From positions 186,001-250,000 of the forward strand of contig JADJPJ010000002.1 in the NCBI GenBank assembly GCA_016713325.1: a stretch of DNA of 64,000 nucleotides, in the 5' to 3' direction. Positions 8,557-16,675 of this stretch are shown one piece after another. Under the pieces are notes generated by a model that saw only the letters and a program-made list of their open reading frames with translations, was not told the DNA's origin and searched no databases. A program made the translations under genes and the position numbers. Within the stretch, counting starts at the first letter, position 1. Every line of letters begins with the position of its first letter. This DNA is from Candidatus Flexifilum affinis. GTDB lineage: Bacteria > Chloroflexota > Anaerolineae > Aggregatilineales > Phototrophicaceae.

Positions 8557-9771
8557 TCAGATCATCCGCACCGCGACGTGCAGATCGGGGTCCTCGGCCA
8601 GCAGCACGAGCAGCGATTCCGGCAGCGCCTGCGCGCCGGGGATCACGTCGATGCGCTCGGGACGACCGCCATGGAGCAGGTCGAAGGCGTGGTTGATGTG
8701 CGTCAGGGCATCCGCCGCGGCCAGCCGGTCGAAGGTTGGCAGATCCTGATAGCCATCGATCTCCTCACCCCAGGTCACCCGTACAAACCACCAGTTCAGG
8801 CCGTTGGATTGATCGGGGTAGGGGTCTTCGTTCAGCGCAGCCGCCGGCGTCTGCCGCCGCGTCCACAGCAGCGACAGCAGGGCGATCTGATCGTGACTGA
8901 CGACATCCTGCGCCGCGATGATCAGCGGTTGGTTCAGCGGCAGAGCATAGCCGGCATCCGGACCATACGTAGTCAGGGCTCGGTCGGCCAGCGTCAGCGT
9001 CAGGCGCATCTTGTTGGCGAGCTGCGGGATAGCGTTGATCTCGGCGATCTTCTCGTGGAAGGTCGCGCCGTCACGGTGCAGGACCATCCGGCTGTGATCG
9101 CTGATCCAGCCGACGGCATTCTTCAGCCCCAGGGATGCGCCGGCCAAAACGTGCTTGCCCAGGCGCGGCAGGTTGACGATGTGGTCCACCCGGTCCAGGA
9201 TTTCGGCCACCTGGAGCTCGTCGCCCCAGTGGTGCGCGCCCGTCGGAACGCCCGCCACGAAGGCCTGTTCGAAGGGGATTTCCTCGAAGCAGTGAATGGT
9301 GGCACCGGCGGCTTCGGCGGCGGCCAGCAGACCGTTCTGCCGCATGTTCTCGCGCGTCGAGCCGATCGTCTCGCCCGCCAGATGCCGCACGAACTGCGCG
9401 CCGCTCATGTCACCCACGTACACGGTTCCGGCGCCTGCGGCCTTCAGCGTGCGGATGACGCCTTCCAGCACGGCCGGCGAAGTCACCGACGGTGGGCTGT
9501 AGTTGGAATTGCTGGCGACCTTGACGAAGACCGAATCGCCGGGCCTCAGCCACGTTAGATCGGTTGCCGCGTGCACGGCCGCCTCGACGGCATCCGCCGT
9601 GGTTGTCTCGTTCGGATTGAACGTATGCACATGGACCTGCGTCGCCGGACCGTCGGCGATGGCGGATCCCGCTGCCGGCAGGGGAATCCGCGACATCATC
9701 AGCGAAGCCAGCGAAGAGCCTGCCAGTTGAAGAAAGCGCCGCCGGGAGGATGTGTCGCCCGAGTTTGCCAT
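8557..9771 (-). CDS. Tat-exported DUF362 domain protein
   Basis: 404 residues from the ATG at 9771. The N-terminus carries a twin-arginine signal (SRRRFLQLAGSSLASLM), so it is exported folded, probably with a cofactor. An upstream in-frame start at 9855 adds 28 residues that would displace the signal, so it was rejected. The mature part resembles DUF362 proteins: 'GDSVFVKVASN', 'VYVGDMSGAQFVR', 'DHIVNLPRLGKHVLAGASLGLKN' and 'ALPLNQPLIIAAQDVVSHDQIAL'. DUF362 proteins are often linked to Fe-S or redox functions. No ferredoxin-type CxxCxxC cluster is visible here. It is the first gene of the minus-strand cytochrome block, with an 86-bp gap to the pentaheme cytochrome. Confidence 0.88.
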   Translation of the reverse strand: MANSGDTSSRRRFLQLAGSSLASLMMSRIPLPAAGSAIADGPATQVHVHTFNPNETTTADAVEAAVHAATDLTWLRPGDSVFVKVASNSNYSPPSVTSPAVLEGVIRTLKAAGAGTVYVGDMSGAQFVRHLAGETIGSTRENMRQNGLLAAAEAAGATIHCFEEIPFEQAFVAGVPTGAHHWGDELQVAEILDRVDHIVNLPRLGKHVLAGASLGLKNAVGWISDHSRMVLHRDGATFHEKIAEINAIPQLANKMRLTLTLADRALTTYGPDAGYALPLNQPLIIAAQDVVSHDQIALLSLLWTRRQTPAAALNEDPYPDQSNGLNWWFVRVTWGEEIDGYQDLPTFDRLAAADALTHINHAFDLLHGGRPERIDVIPGAQALPESLLVLLAEDPDLHVAVRMI

Positions 9772-9882
9772 GACTGCCTCGAACTCTTTGAAGGCCGGTG
9801 GTTTGCGCACCTCCGGCCCACGACAGCGCCTATTGTACACCGGCGCGGGGGTCAACGGGCTTGCTGCGGTTGAAAAGCAGCG

Positions 9883-10686
9883 TCAGGGGATGCGCATTGC
9901 TCTTTCTGTGGCGGCGCTGAGCAGGCAGGCGCCGTCTTCCGCGTAGTGTTTTTTCTCTGCCTCCAGAGCAGCGATCGCCTCGTCGACGATATCGGCGATC
10001 ACGATCAGCCGGTCGCCGGGTTTTAGCGCCACCAGGGCCGCGCTTATTGCCTCCCGCTGATCGCCGGCGAAGCGATAGGGAATGTGGGGCGGGACGGCCT
10101 GGCTGATCAGGCGTGGCACTTCGCCCTGCGCCCGCTCCCGGGGGTCTTGCAGGTCGTGCAGGATATAGCTGTCGACGCGCGTGACGGTCGCCCGCATCGT
10201 GGCCAGCAGATCCTCATCCTGCCGGTCGCCTGGCAGCCCGATGACCATCAGCGTGTGCCGGCGTCCCAGCGTCTCGACCGCGTCCATCAGGGCCGCCATC
10301 GCCGCCGCGTTGTGACCGTAATCGAGCACAACCTGGATGCCGTTGATGTTCATGATGTTGAACCGTCCTGGGACGTTTGTGATGTCCGTGCTGAAGGTGG
10401 CCAGCGCCCGTACGATCATGGCTGGATTGAGTCCTGCCGCCCAGGCCGCCGCCGCCGCCGCCAGAGCGTTCATCACCTGGAACTTGATTCGCCCGTTTTC
10501 GGTGAAGGGCACGCGCTCGAGATCGGTCAGCTCGACCTCGGTCTCTCCGGTCGCCAGGACGATGGTCTGGTCGCGGACCAGGACAGCCGACTGACCTTCC
10601 GCCAGATGCGCGGCGATCACGTGATTCTGCGGGTTGGCGCTGAAATAGACGACCCGCGCCGTGGTCGCGGCAGCCATTTCCGCCAC
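9883..10686 (-). CDS. cphA: Cyanophycin synthetase, C-terminal fragment (out of frame)
   Basis: 268 residues, homologous to the C-terminal half of the Mur-ligase-like module of cyanophycin synthetase: 'GRIKFQVMNALAAAAAAWAAG', 'PGRFNIMNINGIQVVLDYGHN', 'VIGLPGDRQDEDL' and 'LKPGDRLIVIADIVDEAI'. It lies one frame away from the N-terminal part, starting at a fortuitous GTG. Three codons further upstream the frame reads R-L-V-A-E-M, which fits the '..DDRLVAEM..' position of intact CphA. About 45-50 residues that should precede it, including the Mur-ligase TN-x-x-x-DH region, are absent. It is therefore either a decayed gene or an assembly deletion. See the entry for the N-terminal part. Confidence 0.85.
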   Translation of the reverse strand: MAEMAAATTARVVYFSANPQNHVIAAHLAEGQSAVLVRDQTIVLATGETEVELTDLERVPFTENGRIKFQVMNALAAAAAAWAAGLNPAMIVRALATFSTDITNVPGRFNIMNINGIQVVLDYGHNAAAMAALMDAVETLGRRHTLMVIGLPGDRQDEDLLATMRATVTRVDSYILHDLQDPRERAQGEVPRLISQAVPPHIPYRFAGDQREAISAALVALKPGDRLIVIADIVDEAIAALEAEKKHYAEDGACLLSAATERAMRIP

Positions 10687-12403
10687 CAGTCGAATCGAAG
10701 GCCAGCCCTTCGCGCAGAATGCCGCCGCGCGCCGTCTCCAGCACGGCCACCTCGACGTGAGGGTGCAGCAGCACCGCGCGGGCGCTCCGGGGTCCGGAGC
10801 AGTCGCCGGAGAGGACCCGCTCCTTGTTGATATAAGTGCCTTCGGTCGAGGTCATGCCGACGACCCAGCGGGCGGTCGTGTACATGTGGCTGATCAGACT
10901 GGTCACCGTCGTCTTTCCGTTGGTGCCGGTGACCGCGATGATTGGGATGCGCGCCGTGGCGTTGTCGGGAAAAAGCATGTCGACGATCGGCGTGGCCACG
11001 TCGCGTGGCTGCCCATTGGTCGGCGCGACGTGCATGCGCAGACCAGGCGCCGCATTGACCTCGACGACCGCGCCCCCCTGTTCGTGCAGAGGACGGCTGA
11101 TGTCCTGGCAGACGATGTCGATCCCGGCGACGTCGAGCGCCAGAATCTGCGCGGCCAGCGCCGCCACCTGGGCGTTGCGCGGGTGGACGTCGTCGGTGAC
11201 GTCGGTCGCTGTCCCTCCGGTCGACAGATTGCAGTTGGTGCGCAGATGCACGATCTGCCCTGTGGGCGGCACATCTTCCGGCGCCAGCGCCTGTTTGGTC
11301 AGCACCATACGGGCTGCGTCGTCCAGTTGCAACTGGGTCAGCGTTCCGCTGTGGCCCGGTCGGCGGCGGGGGTCCTGGTTGGCGATGGCGATGAGCTGCT
11401 CGATGGTGTGCTCACCGTCGCCGACCACGTTGGCAGCTTCGCGGCGCGCGGCGGCGATCAGCTTACCGTTGACCACCAGCAGACGGTAGTCTTGCCCCTG
11501 GATGAAGCGTTCGACCAGCACGTGCACGTCGAAGGCGGCAGCGACGCCATAGGCCGCGCGCACTTCCTGCTCGGAATTCAGATTGACGCTGACCCCCTTG
11601 CCCTGATTGCCGGCGATCGGTTTGACCACCACCGGGTAGCCGATCGTCTGCGCGGCGGCGGCGGCTTCGTCGACGTTGTCCGCGTTCAGACCTTCCGGCA
11701 CCGGCACGCCGACGGTGCGCAGCATGCTGTTGGTCAGCGGCTTCTCCTGGCACATTTCGACCGCGATCGAACTGGTATTCGACGTCTCCGAGGCGAGAAT
11801 TCGCTTCTGGTAGACGCCGTAACCGAGCTGAACCAGGCTGCCGGTCGGTGTCAACCGGATGACCGGGATGTCACGCTTCTCCGCCGCCGTCACGATGGCA
11901 GCGGTGCTCGGTCCCAGGCGGTACTCGTCGGCCAGGGTCAGCAGTCGGTCAATCTCGACCTGAATGTCAAAGGCCGTGTCATGCATGGCGGCCAGCGTCA
12001 GCCGCAGCGCCGTGTCAAAGGCGGCACGGGCCGGCGTCTCTTCCTTGTAGGCCAGGATGACCCGGTACATCCCCGGTTCGTCGAGCGCGCGTGCCCGCCC
12101 AAACGAGACCTTGAAGCCCATCAAATTCTGGAGTTCGAGCGCGATGTGTTCCGCGATATGCGCCAGGTAGGTCCCCCGGCGCAGCCGCTCGATGAACCCA
12201 CCGGGCCGGCCCAGGCTGCACTCGTGCTTCTCCAGCCCCGGCAGCCAGGCCACCAAACGCTCTACGAAGCCGGGGAATTCGTTGCTGGCACGGTGGTCGT
12301 ACGCACCGATGTCGAGCAGGATGTGCAGCACGCTCATGTAGGCATGGATATTCGGACCGGAAAGAGCGCGAATGCTTCGTACTTGAACATCACTTGTGTT
12401 CAT
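10214..12403 (-). CDS. cphA: Cyanophycin synthetase, N-terminal part, interrupted by a frameshifting deletion
   Basis: CphA makes multi-L-arginyl-poly-L-aspartate, an N/C storage polymer, from Asp, Arg and ATP in the cytoplasm. Homology covers residues 1-570 (to base 10694). It includes the N-terminal domain, the ATP-grasp domain (about 220-475, 'VVVKPIAGNQGKGVSVN' at 258-274, 'VVEVNAAPGLRMH' near 446-458) and the start of the Mur-ligase module with P-loop TGTNGKTT (492-499) and 'ETARGGILREGLAFD' (556-570). After Asp570 the frame continues as unrelated sequence to 10214, while the true C-terminus resumes in another frame at about 10690. The ATG at 12403 is 269 bp from the divergent cyanophycinase start. 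If the sequence is real, polymer synthesis should be lost. Confidence 0.9.
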   Translation of the reverse strand: MNTSDVQVRSIRALSGPNIHAYMSVLHILLDIGAYDHRASNEFPGFVERLVAWLPGLEKHECSLGRPGGFIERLRRGTYLAHIAEHIALELQNLMGFKVSFGRARALDEPGMYRVILAYKEETPARAAFDTALRLTLAAMHDTAFDIQVEIDRLLTLADEYRLGPSTAAIVTAAEKRDIPVIRLTPTGSLVQLGYGVYQKRILASETSNTSSIAVEMCQEKPLTNSMLRTVGVPVPEGLNADNVDEAAAAAQTIGYPVVVKPIAGNQGKGVSVNLNSEQEVRAAYGVAAAFDVHVLVERFIQGQDYRLLVVNGKLIAAARREAANVVGDGEHTIEQLIAIANQDPRRRPGHSGTLTQLQLDDAARMVLTKQALAPEDVPPTGQIVHLRTNCNLSTGGTATDVTDDVHPRNAQVAALAAQILALDVAGIDIVCQDISRPLHEQGGAVVEVNAAPGLRMHVAPTNGQPRDVATPIVDMLFPDNATARIPIIAVTGTNGKTTVTSLISHMYTTARWVVGMTSTEGTYINKERVLSGDCSGPRSARAVLLHPHVEVAVLETARGGILREGLAFDSTGGGNGCRDHGAGRLFQRQPAESRDRRASGGRSVGCPGPRPDHRPGDRRDRGRADRSRARALHRKRANQVPGDERSGGGGGGLGGRTQSSHDRTGAGHLQHGHHKRPRTVQHHEHQRHPGCARLRSQRGGDGGPDGRGRDAGTPAHADGHRAARRPAG

Positions 12404-12672
12404 TCTCGAAAGCAGCCTTCATTCTGACGCGTCATGTTGAAAACACGGACTTAGGACCGCGTTTACGAACATGGTAAAAGCAATCGAGGCGCAGATCGTG
12501 GGCCACTGGAGGGATATTTGCGTGTGCCGGCAGACGGCAGATATCTGCTGGTCGGCGAGGATCGCTGGTGAAGGGTCATGTAATCGTTTGATTTCTTTGT
12601 ACTTCTGCGCACAAATCTTCGGTATAGTAATAGAGGTGTTCGCTTCCTTGAATCAAGAGAGTTCCAATCAGC
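12404..12672. promoter_or_regulatory. Divergent cphA/cphB intergenic control region
   Basis: 269 bp between two divergent starts, with lower GC than the flanking genes. On the plus strand a TATAGT hexamer (12623-12628) could be a -10 box for cphB. An upstream TTGTAC (12598-12603) is a poor -35 because the spacer is 19 bp. No clear operator palindrome was found. The region must hold promoters for both genes if each is transcribed; the exact boxes are guesses. Confidence 0.35.
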
Positions 12673-13449
12673 GTGTCTGGTCTGCTCATGCCCATCGGCG
12701 GTGCGGAGGACAAACGTGCCGCCCGCGCCATTCTCAAGTCTTTCGTCCGCTTCAGTGGCGGTAGCGATGCGCGTATTGCTATCCTCCCTTCGGCGTCGAG
12801 CATGCCGCAGCTTGTCGCGCGCGACTATGTTGCCCTCTTCACCGCGCTCGGGGCGGGGCAGGTCGAGGTCGTCGACATTACCGACCGGCGCTGCGCGGGC
12901 CAGCCCGACACCTGTGCGCCGCTTTCGGACGCGACCGGCATCTTCATCTCCGGCGGCGACCAGCTCAAGCTGATGTCCCTGATCGGCAGCACACGTCTGG
13001 CCGACATGCTGCACGCCCGTTACCGGGACGGCGCTATTGTCGCCGGGACCAGTGCTGGTGCGTCGATCCTCAGCCGGCACATGATCGCCTTCGGGCGCAG
13101 CGGCGCGACCCCTTCTCAGCGCATGGTGCAGATGGCCTCCGGGCTGGGCTTGACGCAGAACCTGATCATCGACCAGCACTTCAGCCAGCGCGACCGCCTG
13201 GGACGCCTGCTGACGGCCGTGGCGCTCAACCCCGGTCTGGTCGGCGTGGGAATTGACGAAGACACCGCGCTCCTCGTGTCGCCGCTGGGCGAATGCCAGG
13301 TCCTGGGCACCGGCACCGTCACCGTGGTCGATGGCCGGCAAATCGAATACTCCGACGTGTACGCCGCACAGCGCCACGATCCGTTCACGCTCCGCGGGGT
13401 GGATGTGCAGGTCTACCGAGCCGGAGCCGCCCCGATTCTTCTCAGTTAA
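12673..13449 (+). CDS. cphB: Cyanophycinase
   Basis: 258 residues; a serine peptidase of family S51 that releases beta-Asp-Arg dipeptides from cyanophycin. Visible family features: 'LLMPIGGAEDK' at the N-terminus, 'RIAILPSAS', 'IFISGGDQLKL' (90-100), the nucleophile motif GTSAG with Ser127 (125-129), 'SGLGLTQNLIIDQHFSQRDR' after it, and 'GVGIDEDTALLV'. Length is slightly below the usual 270-280. The start is GTG at 12673; ATG at 12688 would also keep the whole fold. It is divergent from cphA, the classic synthesis/degradation pair. Unlike cphA it looks intact, so the cell could still degrade polymer. Confidence 0.93.
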   Translation: MSGLLMPIGGAEDKRAARAILKSFVRFSGGSDARIAILPSASSMPQLVARDYVALFTALGAGQVEVVDITDRRCAGQPDTCAPLSDATGIFISGGDQLKLMSLIGSTRLADMLHARYRDGAIVAGTSAGASILSRHMIAFGRSGATPSQRMVQMASGLGLTQNLIIDQHFSQRDRLGRLLTAVALNPGLVGVGIDEDTALLVSPLGECQVLGTGTVTVVDGRQIEYSDVYAAQRHDPFTLRGVDVQVYRAGAAPILLS

Positions 13450-13618
13450 ATCGCCTTCTCCAATCCTTTTCTCCCGCCGAATGGTTTCGAGCGCTGTTCC
13501 TCATGTGATGCCCAGCACGCTTACTGACCCCCTGCAGTTTAGGTCAGGTGGGCCAGCGGTCATTCGCCGAAGCTGACTACAATAAACTCATCTGCACGAA
13601 GAACAGGCGCGAGTCACG

Positions 13619-14488
13619 GTGAAACGTCGCGAACGCTGGTACAAAAACGCCATCATTTACTGTCTCGACGTCGAGACGTACATGGACGGCAACGGCGATG
13701 GCATCGGCGACTTTGAAGGGCTGATGCAGCGGCTCGATCAGTTGGCCGCGCTGGGGATCACCTGCATCTGGCTGCTTCCGTTTTTCGGAACTCCCAATCG
13801 GGACAACGGCTATGACGTCTCCGATTACTATACCGTCGACCCTGTGCTGGGGACGCTCGGCGACTTCGTCGAGTTCGTCTACCGGGCCGGAGAGTACGGC
13901 ATCCGCATTATGGTCGATCTCATCGTCAACCACACTTCGCGAGAGCATCCCTGGTTTCAGGCGGCGCGCTCCGATCCGAGTTCCCGGTACCGCGACTACT
14001 ACATCTGGAGTAAGGAGAAGCCCGAAGACGCGCAGACAGGCATCGTCTTCCCGGGGGTACAGAAGACCACGTGGACTTATGACAAAAAGGCCGAGGCCTA
14101 CTACTTCCACCGCTTCTATGAGTTCCAGCCGGACCTGAACGTCGCCAACCCGGCGGTCGTGGAAGAAATCTACAAGATCATGGGCTTCTGGCTACGGCTC
14201 GGCGTCTCCGGCTTCCGCGTGGATGCGGCGTCGTTTCTGATCGAAGGCAAGGGCGCCCACGAATCCATCGAGGACGATCCTCATGATGTGTTGCGGCGGA
14301 TGCGCGATTTTCTCTCCTGGCGGCGCGCCGATGCCATCATGCTGGCCGAGGCCAACGTGCCCTACGAACAGGTGCCGCTGTACTTCAAGGAAGGGGAGAA
14401 GATCCAGATGCTTTTCCACTTCATCCTGATGCAGAACATGTACCTCGCCATGGCGCGCGGGGATGCCTCCCGGTCATCGAGGTGCTGA
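13619..14488 (+). CDS. Trehalose synthase/alpha-amylase family (GH13), N-terminal part
   Basis: Homology to GH13 trehalose-synthase-like glucosidases covers residues 1-284. It opens with 'WYKNAIIYCLDVETYMDGNGDG' and includes region I 'IMVDLIVNHTS' (97-107), region II 'GVSGFRVDAASF' with nucleophile Asp202, and region III 'AIMLAEAN' with the acid/base Glu244. The start is GTG at 13619. After 'MARGDAS' (base 14470) the frame departs into 'RSSRC' and stops. The continuation sits one frame away: adding a single C to the CCC run at 14469-14471 restores '..ASPVIEVLKASQPIP..' without a break. Likely one gene of about 546 residues spanning 13619-15258. It is probably cytoplasmic, since no signal peptide is visible. 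Confidence 0.88.
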   Translation: MKRRERWYKNAIIYCLDVETYMDGNGDGIGDFEGLMQRLDQLAALGITCIWLLPFFGTPNRDNGYDVSDYYTVDPVLGTLGDFVEFVYRAGEYGIRIMVDLIVNHTSREHPWFQAARSDPSSRYRDYYIWSKEKPEDAQTGIVFPGVQKTTWTYDKKAEAYYFHRFYEFQPDLNVANPAVVEEIYKIMGFWLRLGVSGFRVDAASFLIEGKGAHESIEDDPHDVLRRMRDFLSWRRADAIMLAEANVPYEQVPLYFKEGEKIQMLFHFILMQNMYLAMARGDASRSSRC

Positions 14489-15258
14489 AGGCTTCCCAGC
14501 CCATCCCGGAGACCACGCAGTGGGCTGTTTTCCTGCGCAACCATGACGAGCTGACCCTGGACAAGCTCACCGAGGCGGAGCGCCAGGAAGTCTACGCCGC
14601 CTTTGGGCCGGAGCCGGACATGCAGATTTATCACCGTGGCATCCGCCGGCGTTTAGCTCCGATGCTCAATGGCGATCTGGATTGTCTGAAGCTGGTGCAC
14701 AGCCTGATGTTCGCGCTGCCCGGCACCCCGGTGCTGTGGTACGGGCAGGAGATTGGCATGGGCGAGAATCTGTCACTGCCGGAACGCAATTCGGTACGCA
14801 CGCCGATGCAGTGGAACGATCGCCAGAGTGCCGGCTTCTCGACCGCCCCGCCCGAAAAGCTGGTGCGGCCAGTGGTCGATCGTGGCCCCTTCAACTACAA
14901 GAAGATCAACTTCGAGGCGCAGAGCCGCGACCCGGACTCCCTGCTTTCGTGGATGAAGAACCTCATCCGCGTGCGCAAGGAAAGCCCGGAAATCGGCTAT
15001 GGCGACTGCCAGCTCATCGAGGTCGATGAGCCGAGTGTGCTGGCGCATCGCTGTGTGTGGGGCGACAGCGTGATGATCCTGCTGCACAACTTCTCTTCCA
15101 GGCCGGTCACCGTCAGGCTGGACTTCGACGAACGGGTCTATGAACTGGAAGATCGGCTCAGCGATCAACGCTACCAGGTGAAAATAAAGCATTCCCATGA
15201 AATTGAGCTGGGGCGCTACGGGTTCAGCTGGCTCCGTCCCGCCCGTCGCGGCTCCTGA
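14482..15258 (+). CDS. Trehalose synthase/alpha-amylase family (GH13), C-terminal part
   Basis: Downstream half of the GH13 enzyme. It carries region IV 'FLRNHDELTLDKL', with the transition-state-stabilising Asp, and 'HSLMFALPGTPVLWYGQEIGMGENL', 'RTPMQWND' and 'ALLSWM'-type motifs typical of trehalose synthase/isomaltase-like enzymes. A small beta-rich C-terminal domain follows ('SVMILLHNFSSRPVTVRLDF'). The apparent GTG start (14482) is internal to the original gene and is not preceded by a convincing ribosome site. Together with the N-terminal part all four catalytic regions are present, so only one base needs restoring. Function: hydrolysis or isomerisation of alpha-glucosides such as maltose/trehalose; exact specificity cannot be read here. 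Confidence 0.88.
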   Translation: MLKASQPIPETTQWAVFLRNHDELTLDKLTEAERQEVYAAFGPEPDMQIYHRGIRRRLAPMLNGDLDCLKLVHSLMFALPGTPVLWYGQEIGMGENLSLPERNSVRTPMQWNDRQSAGFSTAPPEKLVRPVVDRGPFNYKKINFEAQSRDPDSLLSWMKNLIRVRKESPEIGYGDCQLIEVDEPSVLAHRCVWGDSVMILLHNFSSRPVTVRLDFDERVYELEDRLSDQRYQVKIKHSHEIELGRYGFSWLRPARRGS

Positions 15259-15439
15259 CCATCCATTCGGCCGAGCGCTCGGCTCCTCCGCAAAACCCGC
15301 CATCTGTCCCATGAGCGCGGGCCAGGTGGCCCATGGCCGCGTCCGTCGCATCCGTTAGCATACGCGACAAGAGTCAGCAGGCCAGATGCTGTTGTGTCAC
15401 GCCTGCCGAACGAGAGAAGAAACCTGTGAAGAGGAAGCG

Positions 15440-16388
15440 ATGATCAACTTTGGCTATGCGGTTTCAAGTGAAGAACATCGCCCGAACGATATTGTGCACC
15501 ACCTCCGGCGGCGTCTCCGACCATTTCCATCCCTGGATCGACGAGCAGGGGCAGAGTCCGTTCGTCTGGACGCTGCTCGGCGGAATCGCCCAGGCCACCC
15601 ACAGCATTCGCATTGGCACCGGCGTCACCTGCCCGACGATCCGCATCCACCCGGCCATCATCGCCCACGCCGCGGCGACCGTGGCCGCGATGATGCCCGG
15701 TCGTTTCTTTCTGGGGGTGGGCACCGGCGAGAACCTGAACGAGCATGTGCTCGGCGATCGCTGGCCAGCCTTCCGCATCCGCGCGGAGATGTTCGAGGAA
15801 TCGATCGAGGTCATCCGCTTGCTCTGGCAGGGAGGCATGCAGTCGCACTATGGCAAGTACTACACGGTCGAGAACGCCCGTCTGTACACTCTGCCGGACG
15901 AGCCGCCGCCGATTGCCATCGCGGCTTCCGGCCCGGAGTCGGCGAAGATCGCTGGACGACTCGGTGAGGGACTCATCAACACCTCACCGGACGCGGAGGT
16001 CGTGCAGATCTTCAATGAGAATGGCGGTCGGGACCGGCCCAAGTACGGCAAGGTGACTGTTTGCTGGGCAAAATCCACCGCCGAAGCGCGCAAAACGGCC
16101 TACCGCTACTGGCCCACCGCCGGCCTGAAGGGCAATCTCTCGCAGGAGCTGCCCAGTCCGTCCGATTTCGAGCAGGCGGCGAAAATGGTCACCGAGGACC
16201 AGGTGGCCGAGGCGCTGATTTGCAGCAGTGAACCGAAAGACCATCTAGAGGGGATTCAGAAGTTCATCGACGCGGGCTACGACCACATCTACATCCATCA
16301 GGTCGGCCCCGATCAGGAGGGGTTCTTCAACTTCTACCAGAAGTCCGTCCTGCCGGAGCTGACTGAAAAGGCGTCGGCGCGCGCATAG
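15440..16388 (+). CDS. F420-dependent LLM-class (G6PDH-family) oxidoreductase, with small internal deletion
   Basis: The true start is the ATG at 15440, with GAGGAAG just upstream. It gives 'MINFGYAVSSEEHRPNDIV' and 'HHLRR', as in the F420-dependent glucose-6-phosphate dehydrogenase-like subfamily. At about 15506-15513 (a GGCGGC run) the frame shifts to 'GVSDHFHPWIDEQGQSPFVW', and homology continues to the stop: 'GTGVTCPTIRIHPAIIAHAAAT', 'GRFFLGVGTGENLNEH', 'IAIAASGPESAKIAGRLGEG' and 'YIHQVGPDQEGFFNFY'. Roughly ten residues plus the frame are missing between the two blocks. The rest (about 290 residues) is intact. Either the gene is broken or the sequence collapsed at the short repeat. The LLM fold binds F420 or flavin; the substrate is unknown. 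Confidence 0.85.
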
Positions 16389-16394
16389 GAAAGC

Positions 16395-16422
16395 GCCGCC
16401 AGGGGATTGATGCCCTGGCGGC
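16395..16422. terminator. Hairpin between convergent genes
   Basis: A perfect 10-bp stem GCCGCCAGGG / CCCTGGCGGC with an 8-nt loop, lying 6 bp after the oxidoreductase stop and before the convergent chaB-like stop. No long T tract follows, so it is a weak or bidirectional terminator at best. Confidence 0.5.
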
Positions 16423-16433
16423 ACTTCGCACGA

Positions 16434-16673
16434 CTAATTCTCGCCGCGCTTCACCCATTTGCCATCGTTCTCAGTTTTCTCATATTTATCCTTCACCGCA
16501 GCCCAGGCGACCTTGTGCGCGGTTTCCTCGCGCGAGGCGTCGTCGCGGCGGTCCTCTGCATCCTTGTACTGTTCCCAGGCGCTGTTGAACGCCGACCGGT
16601 AGAGCTCCTGCGCGTGCCGCGGCAGATTGTCTCGGACGCTCGTCGGCAGATCCTTCAGTTTGTCATAAGGCAT
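16434..16673 (-). CDS. chaB: ChaB family protein
   Basis: 79 residues with the full ChaB signature: 'LPTSVRDNLPRHAQELYRSA', 'FNSAWEQYKD', 'EDRRDDASREETAHKVAWAAVKDKY' and 'KWVKRG'. ChaB-like proteins are small cytoplasmic proteins associated with cation transport regulation and stress; the mechanism is poorly known. The start is ATG at 16673, with GAGGAG about 10 nt upstream, giving the canonical 'MPYDKL' N-terminus. A TTG two codons earlier is less likely. The upstream DUF2231-Rieske gene stops 2 nt before this ATG, so both belong to one operon. Confidence 0.93.
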   Translation of the reverse strand: MPYDKLKDLPTSVRDNLPRHAQELYRSAFNSAWEQYKDAEDRRDDASREETAHKVAWAAVKDKYEKTENDGKWVKRGEN

Positions 16674-16675
16674 GA

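Noticed and set aside
10661..12427. 588-codon plus-strand frame opposite cphA
   Set aside because: Antisense shadow of the cyanophycin synthetase, with no domain of its own.
12463..13377. 304-codon minus-strand frame opposite cphB
   Set aside because: Antisense of the S51 peptidase; no signature of its own.
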